64,000 nt of DNA from an uncultured Lachnospiraceae bacterium (GCA_934351255.1 CAKRJH010000006.1:1-64000); one strand, 5' to 3'. Shown: positions 16,613 through 26,289, counted from the stretch's first letter. The notes: generated by a model from the sequence alone, not told the origin. Numbers and translations are program-made.

Positions 16613-17997
16613 CTTATCAGGGGATGAGTGGCCAGGTCTATGAACTGGAAGAGAAAAGAATCGCCGGTGGTGGGGAAGGAAATATTTATAACATCATTGG
16701 AAACAGTTCACTGGTAGCGAAAGTATTTCGGGAAGACAAGAGAGATGCGACCCGTGAAGAAAAATTGCGGTGTATGGTCAGTGAAATGATTTCAAAGGAA
16801 CAGATCAAATATATTACGTGGCCGTTAGACGTGATTTATGGCCGAAATGGTTTTGTGGGATATATCATGGCGAGAGCCAGTAATATGCAGTCGTTGACAT
16901 CTCTGTACAGTACCGAAAAATATGATCTCAGGTATCGTGTACTGGCTGCAGTAAACATGTGCATTGCTGTTGAGAGGATACATGGGGCCGGACAGATCTG
17001 TGGAGACCTGAATCCGCAGAACATACTGATCAATCTGGATAAGCAGGACAGAGAATCCTATTTCAGAGTGATGCTGGTGGATGCCGATTCGTATCATTAT
17101 GTGAGCAGTGCTCAGAAAACATACCGCTGTGAAGTGGGACTGGGAGATTATATTGCTCCGGAAATACAAAAGAAGCTGGGAGGTGGCATGACATTAAGGA
17201 ATGTTCCGCTGCCTACCTATACACAGCAGACCGATTTGTTTGCTTTGGCGGTACATATTTTCTGCCTGTTGATGAATGGTTGTCATCCTTTTGCGTGTGC
17301 AAAAGATACCAATGTGTTTGATTCAAATATTCAGCAGATGAAAGCGGGTGGAGGACAGCCATCCGTCGCATTGCCACAGCCGGTTCAGAATATTAAGGAC
17401 GGGTTCTTTCCGTTTTATGAGAAGAGACCAGGGATTGTTCCGCCGATATATGCTCCAGATTTTTCATCGCTGCCGCCTGAATTGCAGAAGATGTTTATCC
17501 GGACGTTCGTGGATGGATATCGGAATCCGGATCAGAGGGTATCGGCAAGACAGTGGGTAGAGGTATTGCAGCCGATGGTTACGGTCCGTTTTCGGTTCAG
17601 TTTCGGACAATGCAGCAATGGACATTTTTATTTTATTCAGTCGTCTGTATGTCCGCTTTGTGAGATTGACAACCGTATTATTAATTTTGCTCAGAAGAAA
17701 AGGATGCCTGAGATGCCGCCACAAAACAAGGCTACGGTTTCCGAACCCGCAGCCTCCAATCATGTGGTGAATTCGGGATCCAATGGGAATACGGGATATA
17801 CACAGCCGCAGTGGAGTGGGCAGAATTCATATACACCTTCTCATGATAATGGACCTGCCCCTGTGGTTTCTGATCCAACGGATCAGAAGAACAGCAAGCG
17901 TGAAAAGATTGGTGACTGTGTCATTAAGATATGTAAATTTATCAGTTTATTGTGTGTATTATATATAATCTGGATTTTTGTAAGCATGTTCCTGTGA
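16609..17997 (+). CDS. Membrane-anchored Ser/Thr kinase-like protein 2 (TerY-P triad type)
   Basis: 462 residues, paralogue of the kinase at 12150. Glycine loop IAGGGEGNIY (18-27), K38, catalytic CGDLNPQN with the aspartate near residue 133, DAD in place of DFG, then YIAPE. A zinc-knuckle-like pair CSNGHFYF and CPLC follows the kinase fold. A Gln/Asn/Pro-rich linker leads to a C-terminal membrane helix ending four residues before the stop, so unlike kinase 1 it has no extracellular domain. The start overlaps the phosphatase gene, which implies coupled, balanced production. Confidence 0.88.
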   Translation: MTYQGMSGQVYELEEKRIAGGGEGNIYNIIGNSSLVAKVFREDKRDATREEKLRCMVSEMISKEQIKYITWPLDVIYGRNGFVGYIMARASNMQSLTSLYSTEKYDLRYRVLAAVNMCIAVERIHGAGQICGDLNPQNILINLDKQDRESYFRVMLVDADSYHYVSSAQKTYRCEVGLGDYIAPEIQKKLGGGMTLRNVPLPTYTQQTDLFALAVHIFCLLMNGCHPFACAKDTNVFDSNIQQMKAGGGQPSVALPQPVQNIKDGFFPFYEKRPGIVPPIYAPDFSSLPPELQKMFIRTFVDGYRNPDQRVSARQWVEVLQPMVTVRFRFSFGQCSNGHFYFIQSSVCPLCEIDNRIINFAQKKRMPEMPPQNKATVSEPAASNHVVNSGSNGNTGYTQPQWSGQNSYTPSHDNGPAPVVSDPTDQKNSKREKIGDCVIKICKFISLLCVLYIIWIFVSMFL

Positions 17998-18052
17998 TTA
18001 TGGTATGCACAATATAAGCAGAATGTCTGCAGGGAAGAATGAGGACAAAGGG

Positions 18053-18844
18053 ATGTCAAGATACTGTATACGATGTGGAAAGAAAAATCCGGATAACAGA
18101 AGTGTGTGTGAAGGCTGCGGTCTGCCTTTTGAAGGGACTTCGCTGGAGACTTCACATAAAGAGGATCCACAGAAAGAGACTTTGCATAACGAGACCCAGA
18201 TCAGAGGGAAGAGTTTTGCAGAGATCGTTATTGATGAAGATAACTTTGTGTCACATAACACATTATTCAAGGATAATATCGTAAGCGAGATAAACTGTGA
18301 AAATGATTTTATGTACATCTTTGATGAGAAAGCAACATTCTCTACGACAGAATATCGTGTGTTAAACAGTTCCCGGGATAATCGCATGATTCCCTGCCAA
18401 AAGATCAAGTATAACGGGAAAGGTGCCCTTTTTTATATGACTGGTGAATTAAAGGCACTAGATGTATATTTGCCTGTCATTGACGAATCTCGGTTTCTGA
18501 GTGTGATTGGTGATTTGTTTCTGCAAATTAACAAATTAGCTTCCTATGGTTTTTTGAGTGAATCTGCGCTTGATATTCGGATTAAAAGAATCTTTGTAGA
18601 TCCACACATGGGTCGGATATATCTGACATATATACCGCTGAATCAAAGATGTTACCCGGATAGTATGTATCTTGAAAGGGAACTAAGAGCAAATCTGGTG
18701 TATATCATAGAGCAGATGAAACATATACACAGCGCGAATATATTGGAAATATCCCGCATGCTGGATGATCCTTCCTGCTCATTAGAAATGATTATATCGG
18801 TCATCCGAAGAATGAGTTCAACTTCGATGAACACCGGACGATAA
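18053..18844 (+). CDS. Zinc-ribbon plus DUF6382-like (EssB-type pseudokinase fold) protein
   Basis: 263 residues, no membrane segment. An N-terminal zinc ribbon (CIRCGKKNPDN then CEGCG, residues 5-24) and a charged linker lead into a domain at about 75-240. This domain resembles DUF6382, a family related to the cytoplasmic pseudokinase domain of EssB/YukC. Supporting positions are ending-up MIPCQKIKYNGK, the alternating LFYMTGE strand, and RIFVDPHMGRIYLTYIP. EssB is a core type VII subunit, but a normal EssB has a membrane helix that is lacking here. The match is by pattern memory and should be tested by profile comparison. Confidence 0.6.
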   Translation: MSRYCIRCGKKNPDNRSVCEGCGLPFEGTSLETSHKEDPQKETLHNETQIRGKSFAEIVIDEDNFVSHNTLFKDNIVSEINCENDFMYIFDEKATFSTTEYRVLNSSRDNRMIPCQKIKYNGKGALFYMTGELKALDVYLPVIDESRFLSVIGDLFLQINKLASYGFLSESALDIRIKRIFVDPHMGRIYLTYIPLNQRCYPDSMYLERELRANLVYIIEQMKHIHSANILEISRMLDDPSCSLEMIISVIRRMSSTSMNTGR

Positions 18845-18864
18845 ATGATACAGGAGGAATCAAG

Positions 18865-19920
18865 ATGACCAAACCCAGGATAGTGATTATTGACGATGAT
18901 TTTTCATACATTATTCCGTTACAGTCGAAATTTGTGTATGAATTTCTGGATGATGTTGAGATAGAGATTATAACATCCGAAGAGTATGCTGAAACATTTT
19001 TCCAAAATCTTCAAAAGATTGATGTATTGATCATAAAAAAAGAGTTTTATACCATGCCACTGGAAAATCATGAGATCAAACATGTCTTTATCATGACGGA
19101 AGAACAGGATGACCAGACTTCCTATACGAATGGTGAACATTTGATGTTTAAATACACCAATGTAAAAGGCATCTTTTTGGAAATCGTCGGTATCAGCAAT
19201 TTAAAGATCCCACGAAAAAATGACACCCAGAAACCTAAAGTGGTATTGGTAACGTCTGCATCTGGTGGCGTGGGAAAAACGACGGTTGCATTGGGAATCG
19301 CAACGGCATTAAGTGATATGTATAAACGGGTGCTCTATATTGAGGCATCCCGCCTTCAGTCATTTCAATATTTTATGCAGGACGATTCGCCAATTGTAAG
19401 TCAGGATATCTATCAAAGATTAATACAACCGGACAAACGGTTGTATCAAAGCATAAAAGGACAATTTCGTAACGAAACGTTTGATTATATGCCTCCTTTT
19501 AAGGCTGCCCTTATGTCCTTTGGAATTGAGTATAGAGTATTCGAACTGATTGCTAAGGCAGCAAAGGAATCTGGAGATTATGATTACGTCATTGTAGATG
19601 CTGACGATACCTTTGATGAATCGAAAGCGGGTATGATGCGAATGGCAGACTATGTCATGATGATCACAGAACCATCTGCCCAGAGTATATACAAAACGAA
19701 TTTATTTGTCTCCAATATCAGCAACAACCGCTCGGGAAAATATCTGTTTATCTGTAATAAATATGATGTCGAGACGCAAAAAACGCTGAATCTGGCAGAG
19801 ACTATGAACTATAAAACGGATGAATATATTGAAGAGATTGATAACTATACCGAGATGAAATGCAAACAATTTGGCATGCAGGAGGGAATTCGAAAAGTTG
19901 CATTTTTATTGATGTGGTAG
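18865..19920 (+). CDS. MinD/CpaE-like P-loop ATPase
   Basis: 351 residues, cytoplasmic. Residues 1-120 resemble a degenerate receiver domain (IVIIDDDFSYI, as in CpaE). Residues about 124-351 form a MinD/ParA-type ATPase with deviant Walker A SGGVGKTT (133-140) and the DADDTF segment. CpaE-like ATPases place pilus and secretion machines at defined cell sites; a similar role for this secretion system is inferred. AGGAGG ribosome site, 20 bases after the DUF6382-like gene. Confidence 0.8.
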   Translation: MTKPRIVIIDDDFSYIIPLQSKFVYEFLDDVEIEIITSEEYAETFFQNLQKIDVLIIKKEFYTMPLENHEIKHVFIMTEEQDDQTSYTNGEHLMFKYTNVKGIFLEIVGISNLKIPRKNDTQKPKVVLVTSASGGVGKTTVALGIATALSDMYKRVLYIEASRLQSFQYFMQDDSPIVSQDIYQRLIQPDKRLYQSIKGQFRNETFDYMPPFKAALMSFGIEYRVFELIAKAAKESGDYDYVIVDADDTFDESKAGMMRMADYVMMITEPSAQSIYKTNLFVSNISNNRSGKYLFICNKYDVETQKTLNLAETMNYKTDEYIEEIDNYTEMKCKQFGMQEGIRKVAFLLMW

Positions 19921-19929
19921 GAGAAGGCT

Positions 19930-20202
19930 ATGGACAGAGAACGAATTATTGTGAACTTTAATATACTTTATCAAAGTGGCAGACAAAAAGAAGTGGATTT
20001 GGAGGTGCCACTTGATATTTCGGCGAACGAGTTAGTGATTGGATTGAATGCAGCATATGGACTTGGAATAAATACAGATGACAATAAAAAACTGTATTTG
20101 AAAGCAGAAAATCCTATTGCTTTGTTAAAGGGGAGTAAGACCTTACGTGATTTTCATCTGATGAATGGAACAAAAATTTATTTTGTTGAAGGGGAAAATT
20201 GA
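19930..20202 (+). CDS. YukD/EsaB ubiquitin-like protein
   Basis: 90 residues with the length and strand pattern of the ubiquitin-like YukD/EsaB family (IIVNFNILYQSG, then ALLKGSKTLRDFHLMNGTKI). Such proteins are small cytoplasmic partners of the type VII ATPase. The stop codon overlaps the start of the EssC gene (TGATG), a gene order kept in many Esx/Yuk loci. Confidence 0.85.
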   Translation: MDRERIIVNFNILYQSGRQKEVDLEVPLDISANELVIGLNAAYGLGINTDDNKKLYLKAENPIALLKGSKTLRDFHLMNGTKIYFVEGEN

Positions 20203-23200
20203 TGGATAAAAGATATCGAATCATTGTGTCGGGCAAAAAAATATACAAGGAAATCGAAGTTTCTCCGGATAGTAAGCAGATTCGTTTTGGTACAGAGAAT
20301 AACTGTGATGTCCGTGTGAGAAAAGATTTGTTCTTTGAACCCATAGAGCTGACATTTTCAAAGGATATACAGAATCAATGGAAGGTTATGTGTTCTGACA
20401 ATCTGTATATCTGTGTAGATGATGTTAGAAAACTTCTGACAGTACCGATACAGCATGGAACGGAACTTCTGTTCAAATATCAGAAGTCATCCAGCGATGC
20501 CCTGTATATCCAGTTCCTGATTGATTTTGATTATGAAGATAAGACGTATGACAGGAAGTATGATGTAACTTCGCTGTCCTCGTTCTGGATTGGATCTACT
20601 CCGGATTGTACTCTGATTTTGAGTGGGGCATTTACCAGTCAAGATAAAGTTTTCCTGGAGAAAAAAGGAGATGGGTTAGCACTTACGATTCAGTCTACGA
20701 CATTTGGCGTATATCATAATGGAAATCTTGTGGAACATACGGTGCTCATTAAAAATGGAGATTTTTTCTCTGTTGGTAATTATAGTTTTTATTATAAAAA
20801 TCAACATTTATTTACCCAAAAGACAGATGAAATAAGGGGAAATGGTGTTGGATATGTCGATTCCACAAAGCGAAACCGTTATCCAAAATTCAATAGAAAT
20901 TCCCGTGTAAAAACAGTTTTGGATGATACCGGAATTGAAATATTAGATCCGCCTGCGATACCACAGAAACCAAAAAGTAATCTACTTACCCGGTTATTAC
21001 CTTCCATAGTGATGATTGTCGTATCGCTGATTGTAGGACTGCAGGGAGGATTCTTTATTTTGATCAGTCTGGCCTCCTCTGTAGCAGGCATTGTAACTGC
21101 GATTATCGGGATGCGACAGGCCAAAAAAGATTATAAGAAGGAATTTACAAGTCGTATCACAAAGTATAACGCTTATATCGAGAAAAAACGAAATGAGCTG
21201 AATCAGGCGCGGATGGATGAACTGCATGTTTTACAGGATAAGTATATCTCTGAGACTGAAGAGATCCATCTCCTGAAAAAATTTTCTCATAAATTATTTG
21301 ACCGCTGCAGGGAAGATGAGGACTTTTTGGAAGTTCGTCTCGGTATTGGAAAATTTGAGGCCAAGAGAGAGGTAAATTATAGAAAACAGGAGCGTCTCGA
21401 GATAGAAGACGATTTACAGACATATCCGGAAAAGGTGTACGAGCAGTATAAGTATATCAATGAGGCACCTATTGTATGTGATTTTAAAGAGGCAGATGCG
21501 ATTGGCGTGGTTGGAACAGAGAAAATTCGTTTTGTGCTCATGAAAAATATGATTGTTGATATATGTGCCAGACAATATCACTCTGATGTTGATTTTTATT
21601 TTGTGGCAGAAAGCGCAAACAGAGATAAAATTCATTGGCTTCGGATGCTTCCTCAGGTTCATAATGATCATTTGGGAATTCACAACATTGTATGTGATGA
21701 TAACAGCAGGACCATTATATTTGAATATTTATATAAGGAGTTGACCTCTCGGGAACAAAATAAGGAGAAATATCCGCATATTATTGTATTTTTATATGAC
21801 GAATATGGATTTAAAAGTCATCCGTTATCCAGATTTGTGGAACATGCAAAGGAAATAGGCGTTACATTTGTATATTTTGGTGATACAAGAGCGGATATCG
21901 GATTGGGCTGTGACTATTTAATTGAACATATCAGTGATAATAAGGCAAGGCTGATGGACACCAGTGACAGCAGAAAGGTATATGAATTTATCTATAATAC
22001 GATTTCTGACGGGGACATTGCTGCGATGGTTCAGCTTCTGGCTCCTGTTTATACAGAGGAGATTTCGCTGGAAGGAAGTTTGACAAAGAATATTTCGTTA
22101 TTTGAATTATTAAATATTATTGCGGTAGATGATATTGATCTGGATGCAAGATGGAATGCTTCCAAGGTATATCAGTCTATGTCAGCACCTATTGGTGTTT
22201 CAAAGGCCGGAGTCATCTCTTTGGATCTGCATGATAAGGCACATGGGCCGCATGGTCTGGTGGCAGGTACCACCGGTGCAGGTAAATCGGAAATTTTACA
22301 GACCTATATTATGTCTATGGCGACGTTATATCATCCTTATGAAGTCGGATTCGTTATTATCGATTTCAAGGGAGGCGGAATGACAGAGCAGTTTAAATCT
22401 CTTCCTCATATGATGGGCACAATTACCAATCTCGATGGAAAAGAAATTAATCGTTCTCTGAAATCTATCCGGGCGGAGCGTAAGAAAAGGGAGAGATTAT
22501 TTGCAGAAGCCGGAGTAAACCATATTGACAAGTATATTATGAAATTCCGCAATGGAGAGGCCTCAATTCCTCTGCCGCATCTGATCTTAATTGTCGATGA
22601 GTTTGCTGAGTTAAAAGCAGAACAACCGGATTTTATGAAAGAATTAATATCGACAGCCCGTGTTGGCCGAAGCCTCGGAATACATCTGATATTGGCGACT
22701 CAGAAACCATCCGGGCAGGTTGACGAACAGATATGGAGTAATTCCCGTTTTAAATTATGCTTAAAGGTACAAAGTCAGCAGGATAGTAATGAGGTATTAA
22801 AGTCTCCATTGGCGGCTGAGATTAAAGAACCGGGACGAGCTTATCTTCAGGTTGGAAATAATGAGATATTCGAGTTGTTTCAGTCGGCATACAGTGGCGC
22901 TCCGGAACATGTCGATGATTCGGGGATGAAGAAATTCACGATTTATGAAATATCTGATTCCGGGAAAAAGATACCGGTATATCAGCAGAAGAACACACAG
23001 GAAAACGCAAATGACAGGACACAGCTGGATGCAATGGTTCAGTATATTAAGCACTATTGTGATTCGACAGGATTATATAAGCTGCCGAATATTTATCTGC
23101 CAGCCCTGAAACAAGTGATTGAATTTCCTCAGAAAGAACAGCTGGGAAGGATTTCTCATCATATTATTGCAGATATTGGTATATATGATGATCCGGACAA

Positions 23201-24704
23201 TCAGGTGCAGAGTGGGTTTACCGTCGATTTGAGTGAACAGAATATGATGATTATTGGGTCTGCCCAAACCGGAAAAACCAATTTGTTACAGACGGTTATC
23301 CGAAGTCTGTCATCGAAATATTCACCGAAAGAAGTTAACCTCTATATTTTAGATTTTGCGTCTATGTATCTGAAAAACTTTGAAGAGCTGCATCACGTGG
23401 GTGGGGTGGTCACTCCATCGGAAGATGAAAAACTTAAAAACCTGTTCAAATTATTAGATACAGAAATTGCAATCCGAAAAGAACGCTTATTGTCTGCAGG
23501 TGTCAGTTCTTTTCTTTCCTATAAAGAAATGGGAAATACCGATTTACCACACATTGTGATAGTAATCGATAATCATACTTTGCTAAACGAGCTGTATCTA
23601 CAGGATGAAGATAAGTTGCTTCCAATATGCAGAGAAGGTTTGTCCTTAGGTATATCGGTTATCATTGCCAATTCCCAGACCGCAGGGATCGGCTATAAAT
23701 ATATGTCAAATTTTGAGTATAAGCTGGCATTGAATTGCAATGACAATTCAGAGTATAGCAGTTTATTTGGATATTCCCAGTTAAGACCTGACAATGTAAG
23801 GGGACGGGCCCTGATCGAATATCAGAAGGAGTTATTAGAAGCACAGGTTTACATGGCATTTTCCGGTGAAAGAGAAATCGAGAAGATTGACCAGGTGAAA
23901 GAGTATATTCATACCTTAAATCAGAAGCATAGCGACCAAAGGGCAAAAACCATACCGGCTGTTCCAGGTGTTCTTACGGAGGTTGTGTGGAATCAAAACT
24001 ATGGTAAGCAGTCTGATAAGGAGGTCTTCTATATAGGACTGAATTATGAGGGAGTAGAACCGATTTCCCTGAAATGGATCAACCAATCCGTTATTGGAAT
24101 TGTGGGAGACAGCTTAAAGGAACCATTCCTGCAATACTTACAGCTTGGCTTTGTGAAACAGGGATACCATATGTACATCATAGATGATTATACTGGAGAA
24201 TTTGAAACAATTTCAGAATGTGATGAGGTACGGTTGTATTCGCGAAATATTGAGGACAGCCAGGAGATTTTATCGGATGTCATCACAGAATTGGAACAAA
24301 GAAGAGTGCTGCGTGAAGTGCAGGGAAGTCAGGCAGTTATGGAAATGACGCCAATCATTATGATGATTCATAATGAAGATTGGCCGGAGTATATCAGCAG
24401 AAATAGAGAATTGCTGGATAACTACAAAGATATTCTTGAGAAATACAAAGGTCTGAAATGTCTGGTTCTCTTTACGAATCTGCCAAATGAAAGAATGAAC
24501 GAGTTCCAGGTATGTGAAGTATTAAAGACAGTTAAGAAAAAACAGAATTACATCGTGTTCAAGAATATTAAAGATATTGAAGTGTTTGATACGACCTCGA
24601 AGGAACGACAGCTGTATGGCAGTGCGTTGCGGGATGGAGATGCATTCACTTTGATGGACAATGCGTTAAGCAAGGTGAAAACAATCACCCTGTATCAGGA
24701 ATAG
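20202..24704 (+). CDS. essC: EssC/YukB-type type VII secretion ATPase
   Basis: 1500 residues, the motor of the system. Two FHA-like domains (about 1-105 and 110-205), two membrane helices (about 261-304) and three FtsK/SpoIIIE-like ATPase modules follow each other. Module 1 has Walker A GTTGAGKS (689-696) and Walker B LILIVDEFAE (about 793-802). Module 2 has GSAQTGKT (1019-1026) and HIVIVIDN. Module 3 (from about 1290) has lost its Walker A lysine pattern (GIVGDSLKEP), as usual for the third module. The architecture is that of Firmicutes EssC rather than actinobacterial EccC, because the FHA domains and all modules lie in one chain. ATG 20202 with AGGGG upstream is the start; FHA domains would read kinase-made phosphothreonines. 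Confidence 0.95.
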   Translation: MDKRYRIIVSGKKIYKEIEVSPDSKQIRFGTENNCDVRVRKDLFFEPIELTFSKDIQNQWKVMCSDNLYICVDDVRKLLTVPIQHGTELLFKYQKSSSDALYIQFLIDFDYEDKTYDRKYDVTSLSSFWIGSTPDCTLILSGAFTSQDKVFLEKKGDGLALTIQSTTFGVYHNGNLVEHTVLIKNGDFFSVGNYSFYYKNQHLFTQKTDEIRGNGVGYVDSTKRNRYPKFNRNSRVKTVLDDTGIEILDPPAIPQKPKSNLLTRLLPSIVMIVVSLIVGLQGGFFILISLASSVAGIVTAIIGMRQAKKDYKKEFTSRITKYNAYIEKKRNELNQARMDELHVLQDKYISETEEIHLLKKFSHKLFDRCREDEDFLEVRLGIGKFEAKREVNYRKQERLEIEDDLQTYPEKVYEQYKYINEAPIVCDFKEADAIGVVGTEKIRFVLMKNMIVDICARQYHSDVDFYFVAESANRDKIHWLRMLPQVHNDHLGIHNIVCDDNSRTIIFEYLYKELTSREQNKEKYPHIIVFLYDEYGFKSHPLSRFVEHAKEIGVTFVYFGDTRADIGLGCDYLIEHISDNKARLMDTSDSRKVYEFIYNTISDGDIAAMVQLLAPVYTEEISLEGSLTKNISLFELLNIIAVDDIDLDARWNASKVYQSMSAPIGVSKAGVISLDLHDKAHGPHGLVAGTTGAGKSEILQTYIMSMATLYHPYEVGFVIIDFKGGGMTEQFKSLPHMMGTITNLDGKEINRSLKSIRAERKKRERLFAEAGVNHIDKYIMKFRNGEASIPLPHLILIVDEFAELKAEQPDFMKELISTARVGRSLGIHLILATQKPSGQVDEQIWSNSRFKLCLKVQSQQDSNEVLKSPLAAEIKEPGRAYLQVGNNEIFELFQSAYSGAPEHVDDSGMKKFTIYEISDSGKKIPVYQQKNTQENANDRTQLDAMVQYIKHYCDSTGLYKLPNIYLPALKQVIEFPQKEQLGRISHHIIADIGIYDDPDNQVQSGFTVDLSEQNMMIIGSAQTGKTNLLQTVIRSLSSKYSPKEVNLYILDFASMYLKNFEELHHVGGVVTPSEDEKLKNLFKLLDTEIAIRKERLLSAGVSSFLSYKEMGNTDLPHIVIVIDNHTLLNELYLQDEDKLLPICREGLSLGISVIIANSQTAGIGYKYMSNFEYKLALNCNDNSEYSSLFGYSQLRPDNVRGRALIEYQKELLEAQVYMAFSGEREIEKIDQVKEYIHTLNQKHSDQRAKTIPAVPGVLTEVVWNQNYGKQSDKEVFYIGLNYEGVEPISLKWINQSVIGIVGDSLKEPFLQYLQLGFVKQGYHMYIIDDYTGEFETISECDEVRLYSRNIEDSQEILSDVITELEQRRVLREVQGSQAVMEMTPIIMMIHNEDWPEYISRNRELLDNYKDILEKYKGLKCLVLFTNLPNERMNEFQVCEVLKTVKKKQNYIVFKNIKDIEVFDTTSKERQLYGSALRDGDAFTLMDNALSKVKTITLYQE

Positions 24705-24774
24705 CGCAAGCAAGATGATGGCACAGGTGTTGAAACACTTTACCATAAAAATCTAATGAAAGGGGGGACTGAAT

Positions 24775-25065
24775 ATGGCAACAAATAAGATTGATTATGA
24801 TGTCCTTGAACAGGCTGCAAGTACATACAATAATCAGGCAACTGCTATCAATGATGTTTTGACCAAACTGAATTCTACAAATGGTACTTTAGCGGACGGA
24901 TGGCAGAATGAAACTTCGAAAGCCTTTATTGAGCGCTACGAACGAGAGCACAAGAAAGCCTTAGAGGCTGCAAGAGACGCTATTGCTGACATTGCCGATT
25001 ACATTACCAAGTATCGTGCAAATGAAATTGAGCGTGACCAGAGCGGTGCAAGTTCTATTCGATAG
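24775..25065 (+). CDS. WXG100 family secreted protein (EsxA-like)
   Basis: 96 residues, two helices joined at a turn. The WXG turn reads W43-Q-N45 (GWQNETS) instead of W-X-G. Length, helix periodicity and position after EssC fit EsxA. It has the strongest ribosome site of the region (AGGGGGG), consistent with the high production usual for this substrate and structural partner. A stable hairpin follows the gene. Confidence 0.9.
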   Translation: MATNKIDYDVLEQAASTYNNQATAINDVLTKLNSTNGTLADGWQNETSKAFIERYEREHKKALEAARDAIADIADYITKYRANEIERDQSGASSIR

Positions 25066-25093
25066 CGGTTCTTTCCTGGCGTACAGAACAATG

Positions 25094-25123
25094 CCGGTCA
25101 CCTGTTCTAATACAGGTGACTGG
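25094..25123 (+). promoter_or_regulatory. Stable intercistronic hairpin after the WXG100 gene
   Basis: A 12-bp stem (CCGGTCACCTGT at 25094-25105 with 25112-25123, one G-T pair) with a 6-base loop and no T tract. It probably protects the upstream message or damps read-through, raising WXG100 over the following genes. Confidence 0.65.
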
Positions 25124-25149
25124 TAGATTCCAAAGAGAGGGGATAGAAG

Positions 25150-25557
25150 ATGAAGGAGCCAACTGTACAAATTACACAGTATCAACAGAAGATAACAGCA
25201 CATACAAATCAGATTAATTCACTGAAAAAAGATATCGATGAGCTGGAAGTTTTGAAAACCAAACTGGAGAAATTAATCCGGCAGGTGAATCAAACCGCAG
25301 AAGGGACCAGAAAAAAGATATTTGACATTCCCAGTATGATGAGCAGTGTCATAAAGATGAATCTATTCGCGGATATGTTAGCATGTGCGAATGGGGCACA
25401 GTATAATGATGCAATTTCGGATTTAAAGAAAAGTAAACAGAATGTGCAGAATCAGATAAACCAATGTAATGCCAAAATCAAATCGTTAAATACAGAAATA
25501 AACACTTGTAATCAAAAAATTCAGACAATACAGACAAATGCGGAGGAAATACAATGA
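25150..25557 (+). CDS. Coiled-coil protein, DUF5082/YwqH-like
   Basis: 135 residues, almost wholly helical with two long coiled coils (about 8-55 and 90-135) around a short hydrophobic middle (MMSSVIKMNLF). Size, pattern and position ahead of a candidate effector match the DUF5082/YwqH group found in LXG effector operons. Overlaps the next gene by four bases. Role: probably a targeting partner or structural helper for the substrate, by context. Confidence 0.65.
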   Translation: MKEPTVQITQYQQKITAHTNQINSLKKDIDELEVLKTKLEKLIRQVNQTAEGTRKKIFDIPSMMSSVIKMNLFADMLACANGAQYNDAISDLKKSKQNVQNQINQCNAKIKSLNTEINTCNQKIQTIQTNAEEIQ

Positions 25558-25844
25558 ACTTAGTTGTCGAGGATGATTATATCACTGATACAGGAAGTTA
25601 TTTTGAGAATAATTATAAATTATACAATGAGTATGTTAAAGAATATATCGATATTTTGAAAGAGATCACAGAAAATGGAATCGTGTCAGGGCAGACCCAT
25701 GACGCCTTAGTAGAGTTTCAGCAACAGGTCGCAACCTCAAGTGGGGTACAGAGTTCTTCTGCGGAAGCGCTTGGGAAAAAATATAATACGTACTGCACAG
25801 AATTTATATCAGATCTGGACAAGGCAGATGGGGATTTATATTAA
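25554..25844 (+). CDS. Small helical WXG-like accessory protein
   Basis: 96 residues, two predicted helices, acidic. It resembles the small WXG-superfamily proteins (TIGR04197-like) placed between YwqH-like and LXG genes; the turn holds ENGIVSGQTHDAL rather than WXG. Such proteins bind the helical N-terminus of the effector and guide it to the machine in LXG systems; here inferred from size and place. Confidence 0.6.
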   Translation: MNLVVEDDYITDTGSYFENNYKLYNEYVKEYIDILKEITENGIVSGQTHDALVEFQQQVATSSGVQSSSAEALGKKYNTYCTEFISDLDKADGDLY

Positions 25845-25865
25845 TGAAAGAAAGGGGAAGATGCG

Positions 25866-26180
25866 ATGGAAGTTTTTGAAATAGATACCGCTAATATCAG
25901 AGCGTCAATTGCAAGACTGAAAACATTAAAGGAAAAATGTGATACACAGAAAAAAGAAAAAAGGACCGATAAGAAAAAAGACTCCGGAAATACACATACG
26001 CAATTGGACCGGGAGTATGAAGTGATGCAGGACAGCTGGACACAGCTTATTACATTGATTGATAAAACAACGAATTATATGCAGGCTTTATGTGATTCCA
26101 GGGATGAGTCAGATGCTATAGGCGCAAATAAATTGAAGGTAAGTTTATTTGACAGTGTAGGGGATAAGGAGCAGGCATAA
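25866..26180 (+). CDS. Small charged helical accessory protein
   Basis: 104 residues, soluble, helical, with a lysine-rich stretch (KKEKRTDKKKDSG, about 35-50) splitting two helices; a lone tryptophan lies in MQDSWTQL. Not recognised by family. Its position suggests the third of the small partners of the following effector candidate. Strong GGGGAAG ribosome site. Confidence 0.6.
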   Translation: MEVFEIDTANIRASIARLKTLKEKCDTQKKEKRTDKKKDSGNTHTQLDREYEVMQDSWTQLITLIDKTTNYMQALCDSRDESDAIGANKLKVSLFDSVGDKEQA

Positions 26181-26289
26181 CAATATAGGGATGCGGCCGA
26201 GAAAGGGGGATAAAACACTGGGAAAATAGCGATTAGATTATTACAATGAGGGCGATATAAAAGATGATAACAGTCAGGAGAATATTAGT

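Noticed and set aside
18053..18844. Naming this gene essB
   Set aside because: No membrane helix or extracellular part; only a DUF6382-like pattern links it to EssB.
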